The notes: a model not told the origin generated them from the sequence alone. 64,000 bases of DNA from Rhizobiales bacterium UBA1912 (GCA_002337455.1 DDGC01000014.1:22251-86250), one strand, 5' to 3'. Shown: positions 33,340-42,618, numbered from the stretch's first letter. Made by a program: numbers and translations.

Positions 33340-34602
33340 ATGACGACCACCACGACAGCGACCCGGGAAGTTTCCCGGCCAGAATTCATCGCCCTTATTG
33401 CAGGGCTGATGGCGCTTAACGCCTTGGCCATTGACGTGATGCTGCCCGCCCTGCCCTACATGGGCGAGGCACTTGGCGTCATGAACGAGAACGACCGCCA
33501 TTTCGTTTTGACGGCCTATATGCTCGGCTTCGGCATTGCCCAATTGGCGTTCGGCCCGCTGTCGGACAGGTTTGGGCGGCGCGCGCCGCTGTTCGCGGGC
33601 CTTGCGGTTTATGTCATTGCGGCGTTCGCGGCGGTCTTTTCGCCCAATTTCGCAACGCTCCTGGTGCTTCGCTTTGTGCAGGGCATGGGCGCCGCCGGCA
33701 CGCGCGTCATCGCCACTTCGGTGGTGCGCGACCGTTTCGGCGGGCGCGCGATGGCTGAGGTCATGTCGCTGGTCTTCATGGTATTCATGATTATCCCGGT
33801 CGTGGCGCCCGCTATCGGCCAGGTCATCCTTCTGACCGGGCCGTGGGAATACATATTCCTGTTCATGGCCGGGCTGGGCCTCGTCATCACCATCTGGACC
33901 TTCATGCGGCTGCCCGAAACGCTGGCCCCCGAACACCGTCGCCCGCTGCGCCCCGCAGTGGTTATCGACGGCTTCCGTATCGTGCTGTCCAACCGCATGG
34001 CCATCATGTACGGGCTGGCGGGCACCTTCATTTTCGGCGCCCTGTTCGGCTTCATCAACACGTCCCAGCAGATCTATGTCGGGGTGTATGAGCTGGGCGC
34101 GCTGTTCCCGCTTGCCTTCGCCTTCCAGGCCTCGCTGATGTCGATTTCGTCCTACACGAATTCGCGCATGGTGCGCCGCATCGGTATGCGCCGCCTCAGC
34201 CATGGCGCCATTCTGGTGTTCACCGGCATGAGCGCCCTCTGGCTGGTGCTCTCGCTCACCGTCCCCATGCCGCTGTGGCTGTTCATGACGCTGTTGTGCA
34301 TCATCATGTTCATGTTCGGCTGGACGGCCTCGAACATGAACTCGCTGTCCATGGAGCCGCTCGGGGCGGTCGCAGGCACGGCATCATCGGTCTTCGGCTT
34401 CATCCAGACGGCTGGCGGCGCAATTCTGGGCACGGTTACCGGCAGCTTTTTCAACGGCACGGTCACCCCGATCGCCGCGGGCTACTTCATCATGGGCCTG
34501 CTCGCCATCGGCTGCGTGTTGATCGCCGAAAAGGGCAAGCTGTTCGGCGTCGGCGAGGAATACAAGGAAGGCCCTCCGCCTCCCGCTGCCGAGGTGCATT
34601 GA
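33340..34602 (+). CDS. Bcr/CflA-type multidrug efflux MFS transporter
   Basis: A 420-residue drug:proton antiporter with twelve spans. NALAIDVMLPALPYMGEALG at the first span, LAFGPLSDRFGRRAPLFAGL (motif A) and GAAGTRVIATSVVRDRFGGR (motif-B-like and following loop) are characteristic of Bcr/CflA exporters. AAGG lies about ten bases before the ATG. Convergent with the phosphatase gene, three bases between stops. Confidence 0.9.
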   Translation: MTTTTTATREVSRPEFIALIAGLMALNALAIDVMLPALPYMGEALGVMNENDRHFVLTAYMLGFGIAQLAFGPLSDRFGRRAPLFAGLAVYVIAAFAAVFSPNFATLLVLRFVQGMGAAGTRVIATSVVRDRFGGRAMAEVMSLVFMVFMIIPVVAPAIGQVILLTGPWEYIFLFMAGLGLVITIWTFMRLPETLAPEHRRPLRPAVVIDGFRIVLSNRMAIMYGLAGTFIFGALFGFINTSQQIYVGVYELGALFPLAFAFQASLMSISSYTNSRMVRRIGMRRLSHGAILVFTGMSALWLVLSLTVPMPLWLFMTLLCIIMFMFGWTASNMNSLSMEPLGAVAGTASSVFGFIQTAGGAILGTVTGSFFNGTVTPIAAGYFIMGLLAIGCVLIAEKGKLFGVGEEYKEGPPPPAAEVH

Positions 34603-34605
34603 CGC

Positions 34606-35418
34606 TTAGACCGTAAACACCTCGCGGCGCAGCTCGTCCCAGCTGTCCGTGCTGCCGGCGACCAGAAGCCCGCCCTCCATATGGGCGGGCTTATAAGCCG
34701 AGCCATCGAAATGGGCCACATGAGCGCCCGCTTCGGCCATCATCAGCGAGCCCGCCGCGTGGTCCCAGGGCGTGAGCTTGTTATACATCATGAAGTTGAG
34801 GTTGCCGCCCGCCCCCAGCCGGTATTCGTGCCCGGCGCAGCGATAGGCCGCAAGCGTGTGGACTTTGGCGAGATTGGCCAGGACTTCCGCGCGCTTTTCC
34901 AGCGCGATATAAGACACCGAAGCGCTTCCCGCCATCTGGTCGAGCGGCACCGGATCGGCAAATTTCTGCCGCACCATCCGCCCGTCGGGAAACACCTGAA
35001 AACAGCCGCAGCCGCGCTCGGTCATCACCCAGTCGTCGCCCAGAGGATCGTAGATCACACCGGCAACCACCTCGCCCTTCTGCACCACCGCCGCCATCAC
35101 GGCAAACAGCGGCAGCCCCGCGGCGAAATTCCACGTCCCGTCGACCGGATCGACATAGACCACGGTTTCGTTCTCGAAATGGGTATCGAGCAGCTTGGGG
35201 TTGGCCGCCACCGCCTCTTCACCAATCACCACGGTCTGGGGCGAGGCCGATTTGATCGCCTCGGTGATGAACCGCTCCGACGCCTCGTCAGCTTCGGTCA
35301 CCAAATCGTGCGCGTGGGATTTGGTGCGGATCGTGCCTTCATCGAGCCGCCGGAACCGCGGCATGATTTCTTTCGCCGCGGCCTCGCGCAGGATTGCCGT
35401 CAGGCGTTCGATATTCAT
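34606..35418 (-). CDS. Inositol monophosphatase family protein
   Basis: A 270-residue Mg-dependent phosphatase fold. Metal-site motifs are GEEAVAANPK (Glu), YVDPVDGTWNFAAGLPLFAV (DPxDGTxNF) and TPWDHAAGSLMMAEAGAHVA (WDxAAG). Substrate could be inositol phosphate, histidinol phosphate or PAP; sequence alone does not decide. AAGGGGA precedes the ATG, which overlaps the stop of ttcA as ATGA. Confidence 0.88.
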   Translation of the reverse strand: MNIERLTAILREAAAKEIMPRFRRLDEGTIRTKSHAHDLVTEADEASERFITEAIKSASPQTVVIGEEAVAANPKLLDTHFENETVVYVDPVDGTWNFAAGLPLFAVMAAVVQKGEVVAGVIYDPLGDDWVMTERGCGCFQVFPDGRMVRQKFADPVPLDQMAGSASVSYIALEKRAEVLANLAKVHTLAAYRCAGHEYRLGAGGNLNFMMYNKLTPWDHAAGSLMMAEAGAHVAHFDGSAYKPAHMEGGLLVAGSTDSWDELRREVFTV

Positions 35419-36266
35419 TGCGTCCCCTTGGCCGCCAGCGCGGCGAAATCGAAAAGTTTCGGGTCCAGCATATGGCTGGGATTGATATTGCCCAGGGCAC
35501 GGATCATCACGTCCTTGCGCCCCGGCATCTTGCGCTCGAAATCGTCGAGCATGGCCTTCATTGCATTGCGCTGCAGCCCGTCCTGGGATCCGCAGAGGTC
35601 GCAGGGAATGATCGGAAATTCCAGCGCCTCTGCAAACCGGGCCAGATCGGCCTCGGCGCACATGGCCAGCGGACGGAGCACTTCCACATCGCCCTCGTCA
35701 TTGAGCAGCTTGGGCGGCATGGCTGCCAGCTTGCCCCCATGGAAGAAATTCATGAAGAAGGTCTCGAGAATATCCTCGCGATGATGCCCGAGCACCAGCG
35801 CCGAGCAGCCCTCCTCGCGCGCCACCCGGTAGAGATGCCCGCGCCGCAACCTTGAACACAGCGAGCAATAGGTCGCGCCGGCCGGCAGCTTGTCGGTCAC
35901 GATCGAATATGTGTCCTGATACTCGATCCGATGCGCGATGCCGTTGCGCTCCAGAAATTCGGGCAGGATGTGCTTGGGAAAATTGGGCTGCCCCTGGTCG
36001 AGGTTGCACGCCAGCAGCTCGACCGGCAAAAGCCCGCGCCATTTGAGATCGAGCAGTACCGCCAGAAGCCCATAGCTGTCCTTGCCACCCGAGAGGGCCA
36101 CGAGCCATTTCGTGCCCGGGCGCACCATGCCATAGACGTCCAGCGTCTCGCGAACCTGGCGGATCAGGCGCTTGCGCAGCTTGTTGAACTCCACACCCGC
36201 CGGCGCATCGCGAAACAGCGCTGGGCAGGTTTCGTCAAGTTCCGCAATCGGTTCGGCAATACTCAT
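35415..36266 (-). CDS. ttcA: tRNA 2-thiocytidine synthetase TtcA
   Basis: A 283-residue iron-sulfur tRNA-thiolating enzyme acting on cytidine 32. The PP-loop WLVALSGGKDSYGLLAVLLD (SGGKDS) activates the base with ATP; the cluster-binding cysteines are in ATYCSLCSRLRRGHLYR (CxxC) and IPCDLCGS. GLAALGHHRED-like SALVLGHHREDILETFFMN is also conserved. ATG 36266 is backed by GAAGGG; the frame extends further but without family similarity. Coupled to the phosphatase gene. Confidence 0.94.
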   Translation of the reverse strand: MSIAEPIAELDETCPALFRDAPAGVEFNKLRKRLIRQVRETLDVYGMVRPGTKWLVALSGGKDSYGLLAVLLDLKWRGLLPVELLACNLDQGQPNFPKHILPEFLERNGIAHRIEYQDTYSIVTDKLPAGATYCSLCSRLRRGHLYRVAREEGCSALVLGHHREDILETFFMNFFHGGKLAAMPPKLLNDEGDVEVLRPLAMCAEADLARFAEALEFPIIPCDLCGSQDGLQRNAMKAMLDDFERKMPGRKDVMIRALGNINPSHMLDPKLFDFAALAAKGTQ

Positions 36267-36667
36267 CTCGGACCCTTCTCGCGCCGGCAGTGAGGTCAGG
36301 GCGCATGCGTTTGATACATGCCACCGGCGCGGGGGAAAAGGGGTGCGGTCCGATTTGACGTCGACAGGCCGGGCGAAGTCCGCCATTGCGGCTCACCCGG
36401 CCCAGTGACGCAGAACAAGGTTGTTTCCGAACCCGTTCGAACCGGACAACAGGAACCATCTGCCGTCCGGGCTGCTCCTCCTTATCAGGCAGGCATTGCT
36501 CTCCCCTCAACGCGTAGATACGCATTCTTGTCAAAAACCCGTCAATTGCCTTCGATCGGCCCAGGTCCGGCCCTCACCTGCCCTTGCATGTGCCGGATTC
36601 CCGGCCTTAGATCATTGCTCGCGACCCGCAGAGGAATGGCGAGTCGCCGTCCCATGTGGAGCGCGCA
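36267..36667. other. 401-base divergent intergenic region
   Basis: It separates ttcA (minus) from the BacA/SbmA gene (plus) and must hold both promoters. No gene or RNA is recognised. The only standout is an overlapping palindromic stretch at 36428-36442, CGAAC-cc-GTTCG running into GTTCGAAC, about 225 bases before the transporter start. Confidence 0.4.
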
Positions 36668-38044
36668 ATGTTTCGATCCTTCTTCCCGGTCCCAAAACTC
36701 TTTTTCTCGTCCCTTCTGGGCATGATGATCCTGGCGATCATTGCCTGGTCCACGCTGGGCCCGACGCTTCAACCCTATCTCAGTCTCGACCGGCTCATCC
36801 TTCCGCCCGCATGTGCCCCGACCGATCCTGTGGCACCTCCAGGCGTCGGCGACACCGCCCAGGCCGTGCCCGGCGCAGAACTGACAGAACCCGACTTGCC
36901 CGATTCGTCGGTAACCCAGTCCGACGCGCCCTCGGCCACCGAAACGCGCTGCTTGCCCGAAGGCTCATTCCTCACCGCCGAACGGGTCTGGTTCTACCAG
37001 TATCTCCTTATCCTCGCCGTGGCGTTCTGCGTGTTCTGGTATTACTACAAGCGCAATGAATGGTACTGGTGGTCGGTGGTCAGCACCGTGGCGATCATGC
37101 TGCTGGTCTATTTCAACGTGCAGGTCGACGCCTTCATTAACAACTGGCAGGGCCGCTTCTTCAACACGATGCAAATGGCCCTTACCGAGCCGGGATCGGT
37201 GACACCGGCCGAGTTTTACGGACAGATTTCCGAGGCCTTCATCGTCCTGATGCCACGCATCGTCGTCGCGGTGATCGTTGCCTTTTACACCGCCCATTAC
37301 GTGTTCCGCTGGCGCAAGGCGATGAACTCCTACTACATGGCCTGGTGGCCCTCGATCCGGACCACCGAGGGTGCCGCACAGCGCGTCCAGGAAGATACGA
37401 TGCGCTTTGCCTCGATCACCGAGGATCTGGGCTCCGCCTTCCTCGATTCATTGATCACGCTGGTGGTGTTCATCCCGCTATTGTGGACGCTGTCACAAAA
37501 CGTCACGTCCTTGCCCTTTATCGGCGACGTGCCGGGCAGCCTCGTCTGGGTAGCGCTGCTTTCGGCGGCATTCGGCACCGTGCTGCTTGCCCTTGTGGGC
37601 ATCAAGCTGCCGGGCCTCAATTTCGAGAACCAGAAGGTCGAAGCGGCCTATCGCAAGGAACTGGTCTACGGCGAAGACCATGAGGAATATGCCCAGCCGG
37701 CGACCTGGCGGGAGCTGTTCGCCAATGTGCAGAAGAACTATTTCCGCCTTTACTGGCACTACACCTATTTCAATCTCGCCCGCTACGGTTACCTCAACCT
37801 CGCGGGCTATATCCCCCTCCTCGCCCTCTCGCCCTCCATCCTTGCGGGCGCGTTGACGCTGGGGCTCTATCAGCAGGTGCAGCAGGCCTTCGGCCAGGTG
37901 GCCTCCTCGTTCCAGTTCCTGGCCCGCGCCTGGTCCACGGTCATCGAGCTGCTCTCGGTCCACAAACGCCTGATGCATTTCGAAAGCCACATCCCGCGCG
38001 ATCAGGAACCGATCAAGGAATCGGTCAGCCAATACGCCGACTAA
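36668..38044 (+). CDS. SbmA/BacA family peptide transporter
   Basis: A 458-residue inner-membrane protein of the SbmA/BacA family, proton-driven importers of antimicrobial and symbiotic peptides, also linked to very-long-chain fatty acid lipid A in rhizobia. Family stretches: FVDAFINNWQGRFFNTMQMA-like VQVDAFINNWQGRFFNTMQM, FYTAHYVFRWRKAMNSYYMA, SQNVTSLPFIGDVPGSLVW and EYAQPATWRELFANVQKNYF. Unusually, about 75 residues between span 1 and span 2 form a Pro/Ala/Asp-rich periplasmic insert with two cysteines. GGAG precedes the ATG. Confidence 0.92.
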   Translation: MFRSFFPVPKLFFSSLLGMMILAIIAWSTLGPTLQPYLSLDRLILPPACAPTDPVAPPGVGDTAQAVPGAELTEPDLPDSSVTQSDAPSATETRCLPEGSFLTAERVWFYQYLLILAVAFCVFWYYYKRNEWYWWSVVSTVAIMLLVYFNVQVDAFINNWQGRFFNTMQMALTEPGSVTPAEFYGQISEAFIVLMPRIVVAVIVAFYTAHYVFRWRKAMNSYYMAWWPSIRTTEGAAQRVQEDTMRFASITEDLGSAFLDSLITLVVFIPLLWTLSQNVTSLPFIGDVPGSLVWVALLSAAFGTVLLALVGIKLPGLNFENQKVEAAYRKELVYGEDHEEYAQPATWRELFANVQKNYFRLYWHYTYFNLARYGYLNLAGYIPLLALSPSILAGALTLGLYQQVQQAFGQVASSFQFLARAWSTVIELLSVHKRLMHFESHIPRDQEPIKESVSQYAD

Positions 38045-38081
38045 AGCGCTTCCAGGAAGGCCGAAAATCATCCGGACAAAC

Positions 38082-38114
38082 AAAAAAGGGCCGCCCAACC
38101 GGGCGGCCCTTTTC
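38082..38114. terminator. Bidirectional terminator between the BacA/SbmA gene and rpsD
   Basis: AAAAAAGGGCCGCCC-aacc-GGGCGGCCCTTTTCG, a perfect 9-bp GC stem flanked by A and T runs, serving both convergent genes. Confidence 0.9.
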
Positions 38115-38132
38115 GATAAAACTGATGTTCGC

Positions 38133-38750
38133 TTAGCGCGAATAGAATTCGACGACCAGGTTCGGTTCCATCTGAACCGGATAAGGCACATCGCCCAGGG
38201 TCGGGACGCGGACGAAGGTCGCGGTCATCTTGGAGTGATCGGCATCCACGTAATCGGGCACGTCACGCTCGGCGAGCTGAACGGCTTCGAGAACGATGGT
38301 GAGTTGCTTGGAGCGATCCTTGATCGAAATCACGTCGCCCGGCTGCACATTGTAGCTCGGGATGTTGACGCGCTTGCCATTGACCTGAACGTGGCCGTGA
38401 TTGACGAACTGACGGGCAGCGAACACGGTCGGCACGAACTTGGCGCGGTAAACGATCGCGTCCAGACGGCTTTCGAGAATGCCGATCAGGTTTTCGCCGG
38501 TGTCGCCGCGGCGACGGGCAGCTTCAGCATAAACGCGCTTGAAGGCCTTTTCGGTGATCGAGCCATAATAGCCCTTCAGCTTCTGCTTGGCGCGCAGCTG
38601 AATACCGAAGTCGGAAAGCTTGCTCTTGCGGCGCTGGCCGTGCTGGCCGGGGCCATAGGCGCGGGCATTGAGCGGGGACTTCGGACGACCCCAGATATTT
38701 TCGCCGAGACGGCGGTCGATCTTGTGCTTCTGCGAATGACGTTTTGACAT
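38133..38750 (-). CDS. rpsD: 30S ribosomal protein S4
   Basis: A 205-residue primary 16S-rRNA-binding protein. N-terminal MSKRHSQKHKIDRRLGENIW and the S4 RNA-binding domain LESRLDAIVYRAKFVPTVFA ... ARQFVNHGHVQVNGKRVNIP are clear. The AAAAGGACA site before ATG 38750 fixes the start. The 217-base region upstream carries small hairpins (for example CTGCC-cgaa-GGCAG), possibly a leader, though I cannot match it to a known S4 regulatory element. Confidence 0.97.
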   Translation of the reverse strand: MSKRHSQKHKIDRRLGENIWGRPKSPLNARAYGPGQHGQRRKSKLSDFGIQLRAKQKLKGYYGSITEKAFKRVYAEAARRRGDTGENLIGILESRLDAIVYRAKFVPTVFAARQFVNHGHVQVNGKRVNIPSYNVQPGDVISIKDRSKQLTIVLEAVQLAERDVPDYVDADHSKMTATFVRVPTLGDVPYPVQMEPNLVVEFYSR

Positions 38751-38967
38751 CGCTTGTCCTTTTAAAACCAGAGATAAAAGACAGCGCCCTCCTCTGTCCT
38801 GCCCGAAGGCAGAACCGACAGACCGTGCGAAAAACGTGGTTACAGGCCCGACTCTAAAAGTCGAACCCGAAGCACAAACCGACGGTCCCGGGTGCTTCCT
38901 GATGGACAAAGCCAATCAGGATGGGCGGTTTCTATGGGGCAAAGCGCGCAAAGTCAAGCGCCACCGG

Positions 38968-39888
38968 CTATTGAGGCGCCTGACGCCCCTGCCTGCGCTC
39001 GCGCTGGAACACATAGAGCCCCGACGCGAGAATGATGGCGGTGCCGACCCAGGTCCAGAAGTCCGGAAAATCTCCGAAAACCACATAGCCGATAATCGTC
39101 GCCCCGATGATCTCGAGATACTGGAACGGCGCAAGCGTACTGGCGGATGTTCTGCGGAATGCCTCTGAAAACAAAAAGAACGTAAAGCCCGAGAACATAC
39201 CCATGAAAACGAGCTGTCCCCAGGGGCCACCGGTATCGATGCCCTGCAGGCTTACGAGATCGAAGCGGCCGAACGCCAGCAATCCCACCCCGATGATCGC
39301 CATGCCGACAAGTGAAAACCAGAACTGCATGGACAGCCCGTCCATCTCCCGCGACAGCTTGCGGATGACGATGGCGTTCAGGGCAAAGCCCGTGGCCGCC
39401 ACAAGCGGCAACAGCGAGGCCCACCCGAACACATCCCAGCTGGGCCTTATGACGATCAGGGCACCGATAAGGCCCACAGCAACGGCAGCGTAGCGACGCC
39501 ACCCGGTTTTTTCACCGAGCAGCCACGCAGACAGCAACGTCAATATCAACGGCTCGACAAAGAAAATGGCAATCGCCGTCGCGATGGGCATCGTGACAAA
39601 CGCAGCGATCAGTGACGACAAAACGACAGCTATCGTGGTCCCGCCCATAAGCAGTAGTGGCCAGGGGCCCGGCGCCAGCCGCCGCCGCAGCGCGACGATG
39701 GCCAGTCCCAGCATCAGCATCTGGAACACAAAGCGCCAGAACGCGATCTCGAAGGGCCCCATTATGCCCGTCAGGCTCTTGGACATGGCATCGCTGATCG
39801 GCACCAGCAGCACCGCCGCGATCATGAACGGCATGCCGCTTATCGAATCGGCGAGTTGGCCCGGAGCCTGCGATTTGGGTACAGTCAT
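38968..39888 (-). CDS. EamA/DMT superfamily exporter
   Basis: A 306-residue protein with ten hydrophobic spans in two EamA repeats: PISDAMSKSLTGIMGPFEIA in the first, FFLFSEAFRRTSASTLAPFQ and YLEIIGATIIGYVVFGDFPD in the second. Members export amino acids, nucleosides or other metabolites; substrate unknown. The start at 39888 is preferred for the hydrophobic onset, though the binding site is weak. Confidence 0.87.
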   Translation of the reverse strand: MTVPKSQAPGQLADSISGMPFMIAAVLLVPISDAMSKSLTGIMGPFEIAFWRFVFQMLMLGLAIVALRRRLAPGPWPLLLMGGTTIAVVLSSLIAAFVTMPIATAIAIFFVEPLILTLLSAWLLGEKTGWRRYAAVAVGLIGALIVIRPSWDVFGWASLLPLVAATGFALNAIVIRKLSREMDGLSMQFWFSLVGMAIIGVGLLAFGRFDLVSLQGIDTGGPWGQLVFMGMFSGFTFFLFSEAFRRTSASTLAPFQYLEIIGATIIGYVVFGDFPDFWTWVGTAIILASGLYVFQRERRQGRQAPQ

Positions 39889-39966
39889 GAGGTGAGATCG
39901 GCCAGGAACGGTGCGAAGGTGAAGGGCCACACCCTAGTCTCGGGCACGGCACGCCGCAACCTCGCG

Positions 39967-40770
39967 CTATTCGGCCTCGTCTTCGTCCCGCTGCCGCAGA
40001 GGATTGGGCCGTTCATGGCGCCGGTCGAGCGCCGCAACGATGCCGCGCAGCGTCCGCACCTCCTGCGCGTTGAACCCGCCGCGCGCAAACATGGCGCGAA
40101 TATTGTTCATCATGCCGGGCCGCTTGGCCGCGGTCTTGAAAAATCCCGCCCGATCCAGCGCCTCGCCCAGTTGCTCGGTCATCGCGGCCAATTGCCCGCG
40201 CGGCGCCGGTTCGCCCGCGTCGGTCGAAAACGGCAACGGTTCATCCTTGAGCGCCGCGCGCCGCCATTCATAGGCCAGAACCAGCACCGCCTGCGCGATG
40301 TTGAGTGAGGCAAACGCCGGCTCCACCGGCAGCGTCACGATAGCATCGGCCAGCGCCACCTCGTCATTGTTGAGCCCCCAACGCTCGCGCCCGAACAGGA
40401 TACCGGCCTTCTGCCCACCTCCGATATGCGCCGAAAGCTGGTCGGCCGCCGCGTCGGGCCCGATAACCGGCTTGAACATCTCCCGGTTGCGCGCCGTCGT
40501 GGCCAGCACGAGATTGAGATCTGCCATTGCCTCGGTCAGCGTTTCGAATACCTGCACCCGCTCGATCACCGGCAGCGCCTTGGCCGCCGATGCTATGGCT
40601 TTTTCGTTCGGCCATCCGTCGCGCGGATTGACCAGCCGCAAGTCCCAAAGCCCGAAATTGGCCATGGCCCGCGCCGCCGCGCCGATATTTTCGCCAAGCT
40701 GCGGCTCGACAAGAATGATCGCCGGTGTCGGCCGGAACGCAAATTCCTTGCTGCTGTCGGTCCCCGCCAT
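39967..40770 (-). CDS. trmJ: tRNA/rRNA ribose methyltransferase, TrmJ type
   Basis: A 267-residue SPOUT methyltransferase. ILVEPQLGENIGAAARAMAN near residues 18-37, ILFGRERWGLNNDEVALADA and LNIAQAVLVLAYEWRR are the three knotted-core motifs of the TrmJ (Cm/Um32) subgroup. Its ATG overlaps the stop of the GNAT gene by one base (TGATG), so the two are co-translated. The C-terminal helical extension binds tRNA in characterised TrmJ. Confidence 0.88.
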   Translation of the reverse strand: MAGTDSSKEFAFRPTPAIILVEPQLGENIGAAARAMANFGLWDLRLVNPRDGWPNEKAIASAAKALPVIERVQVFETLTEAMADLNLVLATTARNREMFKPVIGPDAAADQLSAHIGGGQKAGILFGRERWGLNNDEVALADAIVTLPVEPAFASLNIAQAVLVLAYEWRRAALKDEPLPFSTDAGEPAPRGQLAAMTEQLGEALDRAGFFKTAAKRPGMMNNIRAMFARGGFNAQEVRTLRGIVAALDRRHERPNPLRQRDEDEAE

Positions 40771-41333
40771 CAGTTCACTTCCCGCGCAGCGCGCCACTCG
40801 TCTTCGAGGATGGCGTAAACGAATTCCTGGTCCCATTCGCCCTTGAATATCGCATGCTCGCGAAAATAGGCCTCCCGCCGCATGCCAAGCTTTTCCATTA
40901 CCCGCCAAGAGCCGGTGTTGCGCGCGTCGCACCGCGCCGACATCCTGTGCAGGCCCACCTGCTCAAAGCCCACGGCAAGCACCGCTTCCATCGCCTCGGT
41001 CGTATAGCCCTGCCCCTGAAAGGCCGGGCTCATCACATAACCGATCTGTCCCTGCCGGGCCGCGCGGTCCTCGAACATGAGTACCACGTCGCCGATCAGC
41101 GCCCCGCTCGCCTTGAGCTCGACGGCATACTGAAGGCCTTCGCTGTTCTCGCCCTGGCCGTCCATGGCGATCCAGCGCGGGATCAGCTCACGGACACGCT
41201 CGAGCGAGCGCGGCTCCCACATGCAATAACGCGCGACTTCCGCCAGCCCTTGATAGGCAGCCGTCGCCTCCGCATCGGAAGGCCGGAACTTCCGCAGGAT
41301 CAGCCGCTCGGTCTCAATGGGAAACAATGTCAT
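40770..41333 (-). CDS. GNAT acetyltransferase (RimJ/RimL type)
   Basis: A 187-residue N-acetyltransferase: IETERLILRKFRPSDAEATA at the start, IGYVMSPAFQGQGYTTEAME (acetyl-CoA loop QGQGYTTEA) and RMSARCDARNTGSWRVMEKL followed by GMRREAY. This is the RimJ/RimL branch that often acetylates protein N termini or amino acid-like substrates; target unknown. Confidence 0.88.
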   Translation of the reverse strand: MTLFPIETERLILRKFRPSDAEATAAYQGLAEVARYCMWEPRSLERVRELIPRWIAMDGQGENSEGLQYAVELKASGALIGDVVLMFEDRAARQGQIGYVMSPAFQGQGYTTEAMEAVLAVGFEQVGLHRMSARCDARNTGSWRVMEKLGMRREAYFREHAIFKGEWDQEFVYAILEDEWRAAREVN

Positions 41334-41452
41334 GGTTCAACGCTCGCTTAATCGAAGGGTGTCGACCTAATCCGAAGCGGCGCCGATAGCAAGATTTGCA
41401 CTGGCCAAGATTTACGCTGGCATTGTGCGCTTGCCCATGCCAGCTTTCGCCC

Positions 41453-41884
41453 ATGCCGACACTGAACCTCGATGAAACCGCCAAATGCGCCTGCGGCGCG
41501 GTGAGCCTCAAATTCAACGGCCCGGTGCTTTCAATGCTGGTCTGTTCGTGCCGCGATTGCCGCAAATCGACCGGCACCGGCCATTCTGCAGTTGTGCTGA
41601 TGACAGCCGATACCGTGACCGTCTCGGGCAAGGTCAAAGGGCACGCCATCAAGGCGGCCTCGGGATCCGAGGTCACCCGCAATTTCTGCCCCCAGTGCGG
41701 CACCCCTCTGTTCGCCAAAACCGCCCGCGCGCCGCTTCTAATCCTGATCCCTGCCGGTCTGTTCGACCAACCGGATTGGTTTTCGCCCCGCCAGGCGATT
41801 TTTTCGCGCACCCATCTCGATTGGGACGTCCTCGACGAAGCGCTTCCCCAATACGATACCTATCGCGACAATGGAGGATTTTGA
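41453..41884 (+). CDS. GFA domain zinc protein, copy 1
   Basis: A 143-residue protein of the glutathione-dependent formaldehyde-activating enzyme (Gfa/CENP-V) family. Zinc ligands: CACGAVSL, VCSCRDCRKSTGTGHSA and FCPQCGTPLF, seven cysteines in the usual pattern. The enzymatic role of most family members is unproven. The next gene, another GFA protein, begins inside its stop codon (TGATG), so this is a tandem duplication with strong divergence. Confidence 0.87.
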   Translation: MPTLNLDETAKCACGAVSLKFNGPVLSMLVCSCRDCRKSTGTGHSAVVLMTADTVTVSGKVKGHAIKAASGSEVTRNFCPQCGTPLFAKTARAPLLILIPAGLFDQPDWFSPRQAIFSRTHLDWDVLDEALPQYDTYRDNGGF

Positions 41885-42285
41885 TGTTTGCAACCGGCCG
41901 CTGCCTTTGCGGAGCCATAAGCTTTACAGTCGCCGAACCGCCGATCCGCACGGCGCAATGCCATTGCGAGGATTGCCGGCGGCTGACCGGCACCGGGCAT
42001 ATCGTCCAGGCGTTTTTCAAGTCCGATGAGGTGACGATCGAAGGACAGCCCGCGGTGTTTGAAAATGTCGCCGATAGCGGCAGTGAACGTCGCCGCTCGT
42101 TCTGCGCTTCGTGCGGCTCCACCCTGTTTTCCGAACGCAACACCGCACCCGGCGTTATCGGCATCGCCATCGGCGCATTCGACAAGTCCGACTGGTATGC
42201 GCCCGGGGTTGTGTTTTACACGAGCCAGCGCCCACAATGGGACCCCGAGCTGCCGGGCGTCCCGGCCCACGAAAAAATGCAATGA
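41884..42285 (+). CDS. GFA domain zinc protein, copy 2
   Basis: A 133-residue GFA protein: GRCLCGAISFTV, QCHCEDCRRLTGTGHIVQAF and SFCASCGSTLFSERN carry the zinc cysteines, followed by IGIAIGAFDKSDWYAPGVVF. It is more typical in length and sequence than copy 1. Overlaps its neighbours on both sides, so three genes (GFA, GFA, TfoX-N) form a coupled unit. Confidence 0.88.
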   Translation: MFATGRCLCGAISFTVAEPPIRTAQCHCEDCRRLTGTGHIVQAFFKSDEVTIEGQPAVFENVADSGSERRRSFCASCGSTLFSERNTAPGVIGIAIGAFDKSDWYAPGVVFYTSQRPQWDPELPGVPAHEKMQ

Positions 42286-42617
42286 GCCAGGCCGCCGACG
42301 ATCTGTCCGACCGCATCCGGGAACGTCTGGCGCCCTTCCCGGGGATAGCCGAGCAAAAGATGTTCGGCGGACGCGCTTTCATGCTCGATGGCAATATGGT
42401 TTGCGGCATCATGAAAGACGGTGGCCTGCTGGCCCGCGTCGGCAAGGACGGCTATGAAGCCGCCCTCGCCCTTCCCGGCTGCCAGCCCATGACCATGGGC
42501 ACCAAGACCATGTCGGGTTTCGTCAGTGTCGATGCAGAGGTGCTCGATACGGACGACGGCCTTGCCCAATGGGTAGACCGCTGCCTGGCGTTTGCGGCAT
42601 CCCTGCCGCCGAAGTAG
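42282..42617 (+). CDS. TfoX N-terminal domain protein
   Basis: A 111-residue protein: RIRERLAPFPGIAEQKMFGG, RAFMLDGNMVCGIMKDGGLL, GKDGYEAALALPGCQPMTMG, which is the stand-alone TfoX-N fold. TfoX in Haemophilus promotes competence, but the single-domain alphaproteobacterial proteins have no shown function. ATG overlaps the GFA stop as ATGA. Convergent with the FabF-like gene one base beyond its stop. Confidence 0.88.
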   Translation: MSQAADDLSDRIRERLAPFPGIAEQKMFGGRAFMLDGNMVCGIMKDGGLLARVGKDGYEAALALPGCQPMTMGTKTMSGFVSVDAEVLDTDDGLAQWVDRCLAFAASLPPK

Positions 42618-42618
42618 T

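Noticed and set aside
38751..38967. Candidate autoregulatory leader for rpsD
   Set aside because: Only short hairpins (CTGCC/GGCAG, CGACT/AGTCG) are visible and I cannot match them to a known S4-binding structure.
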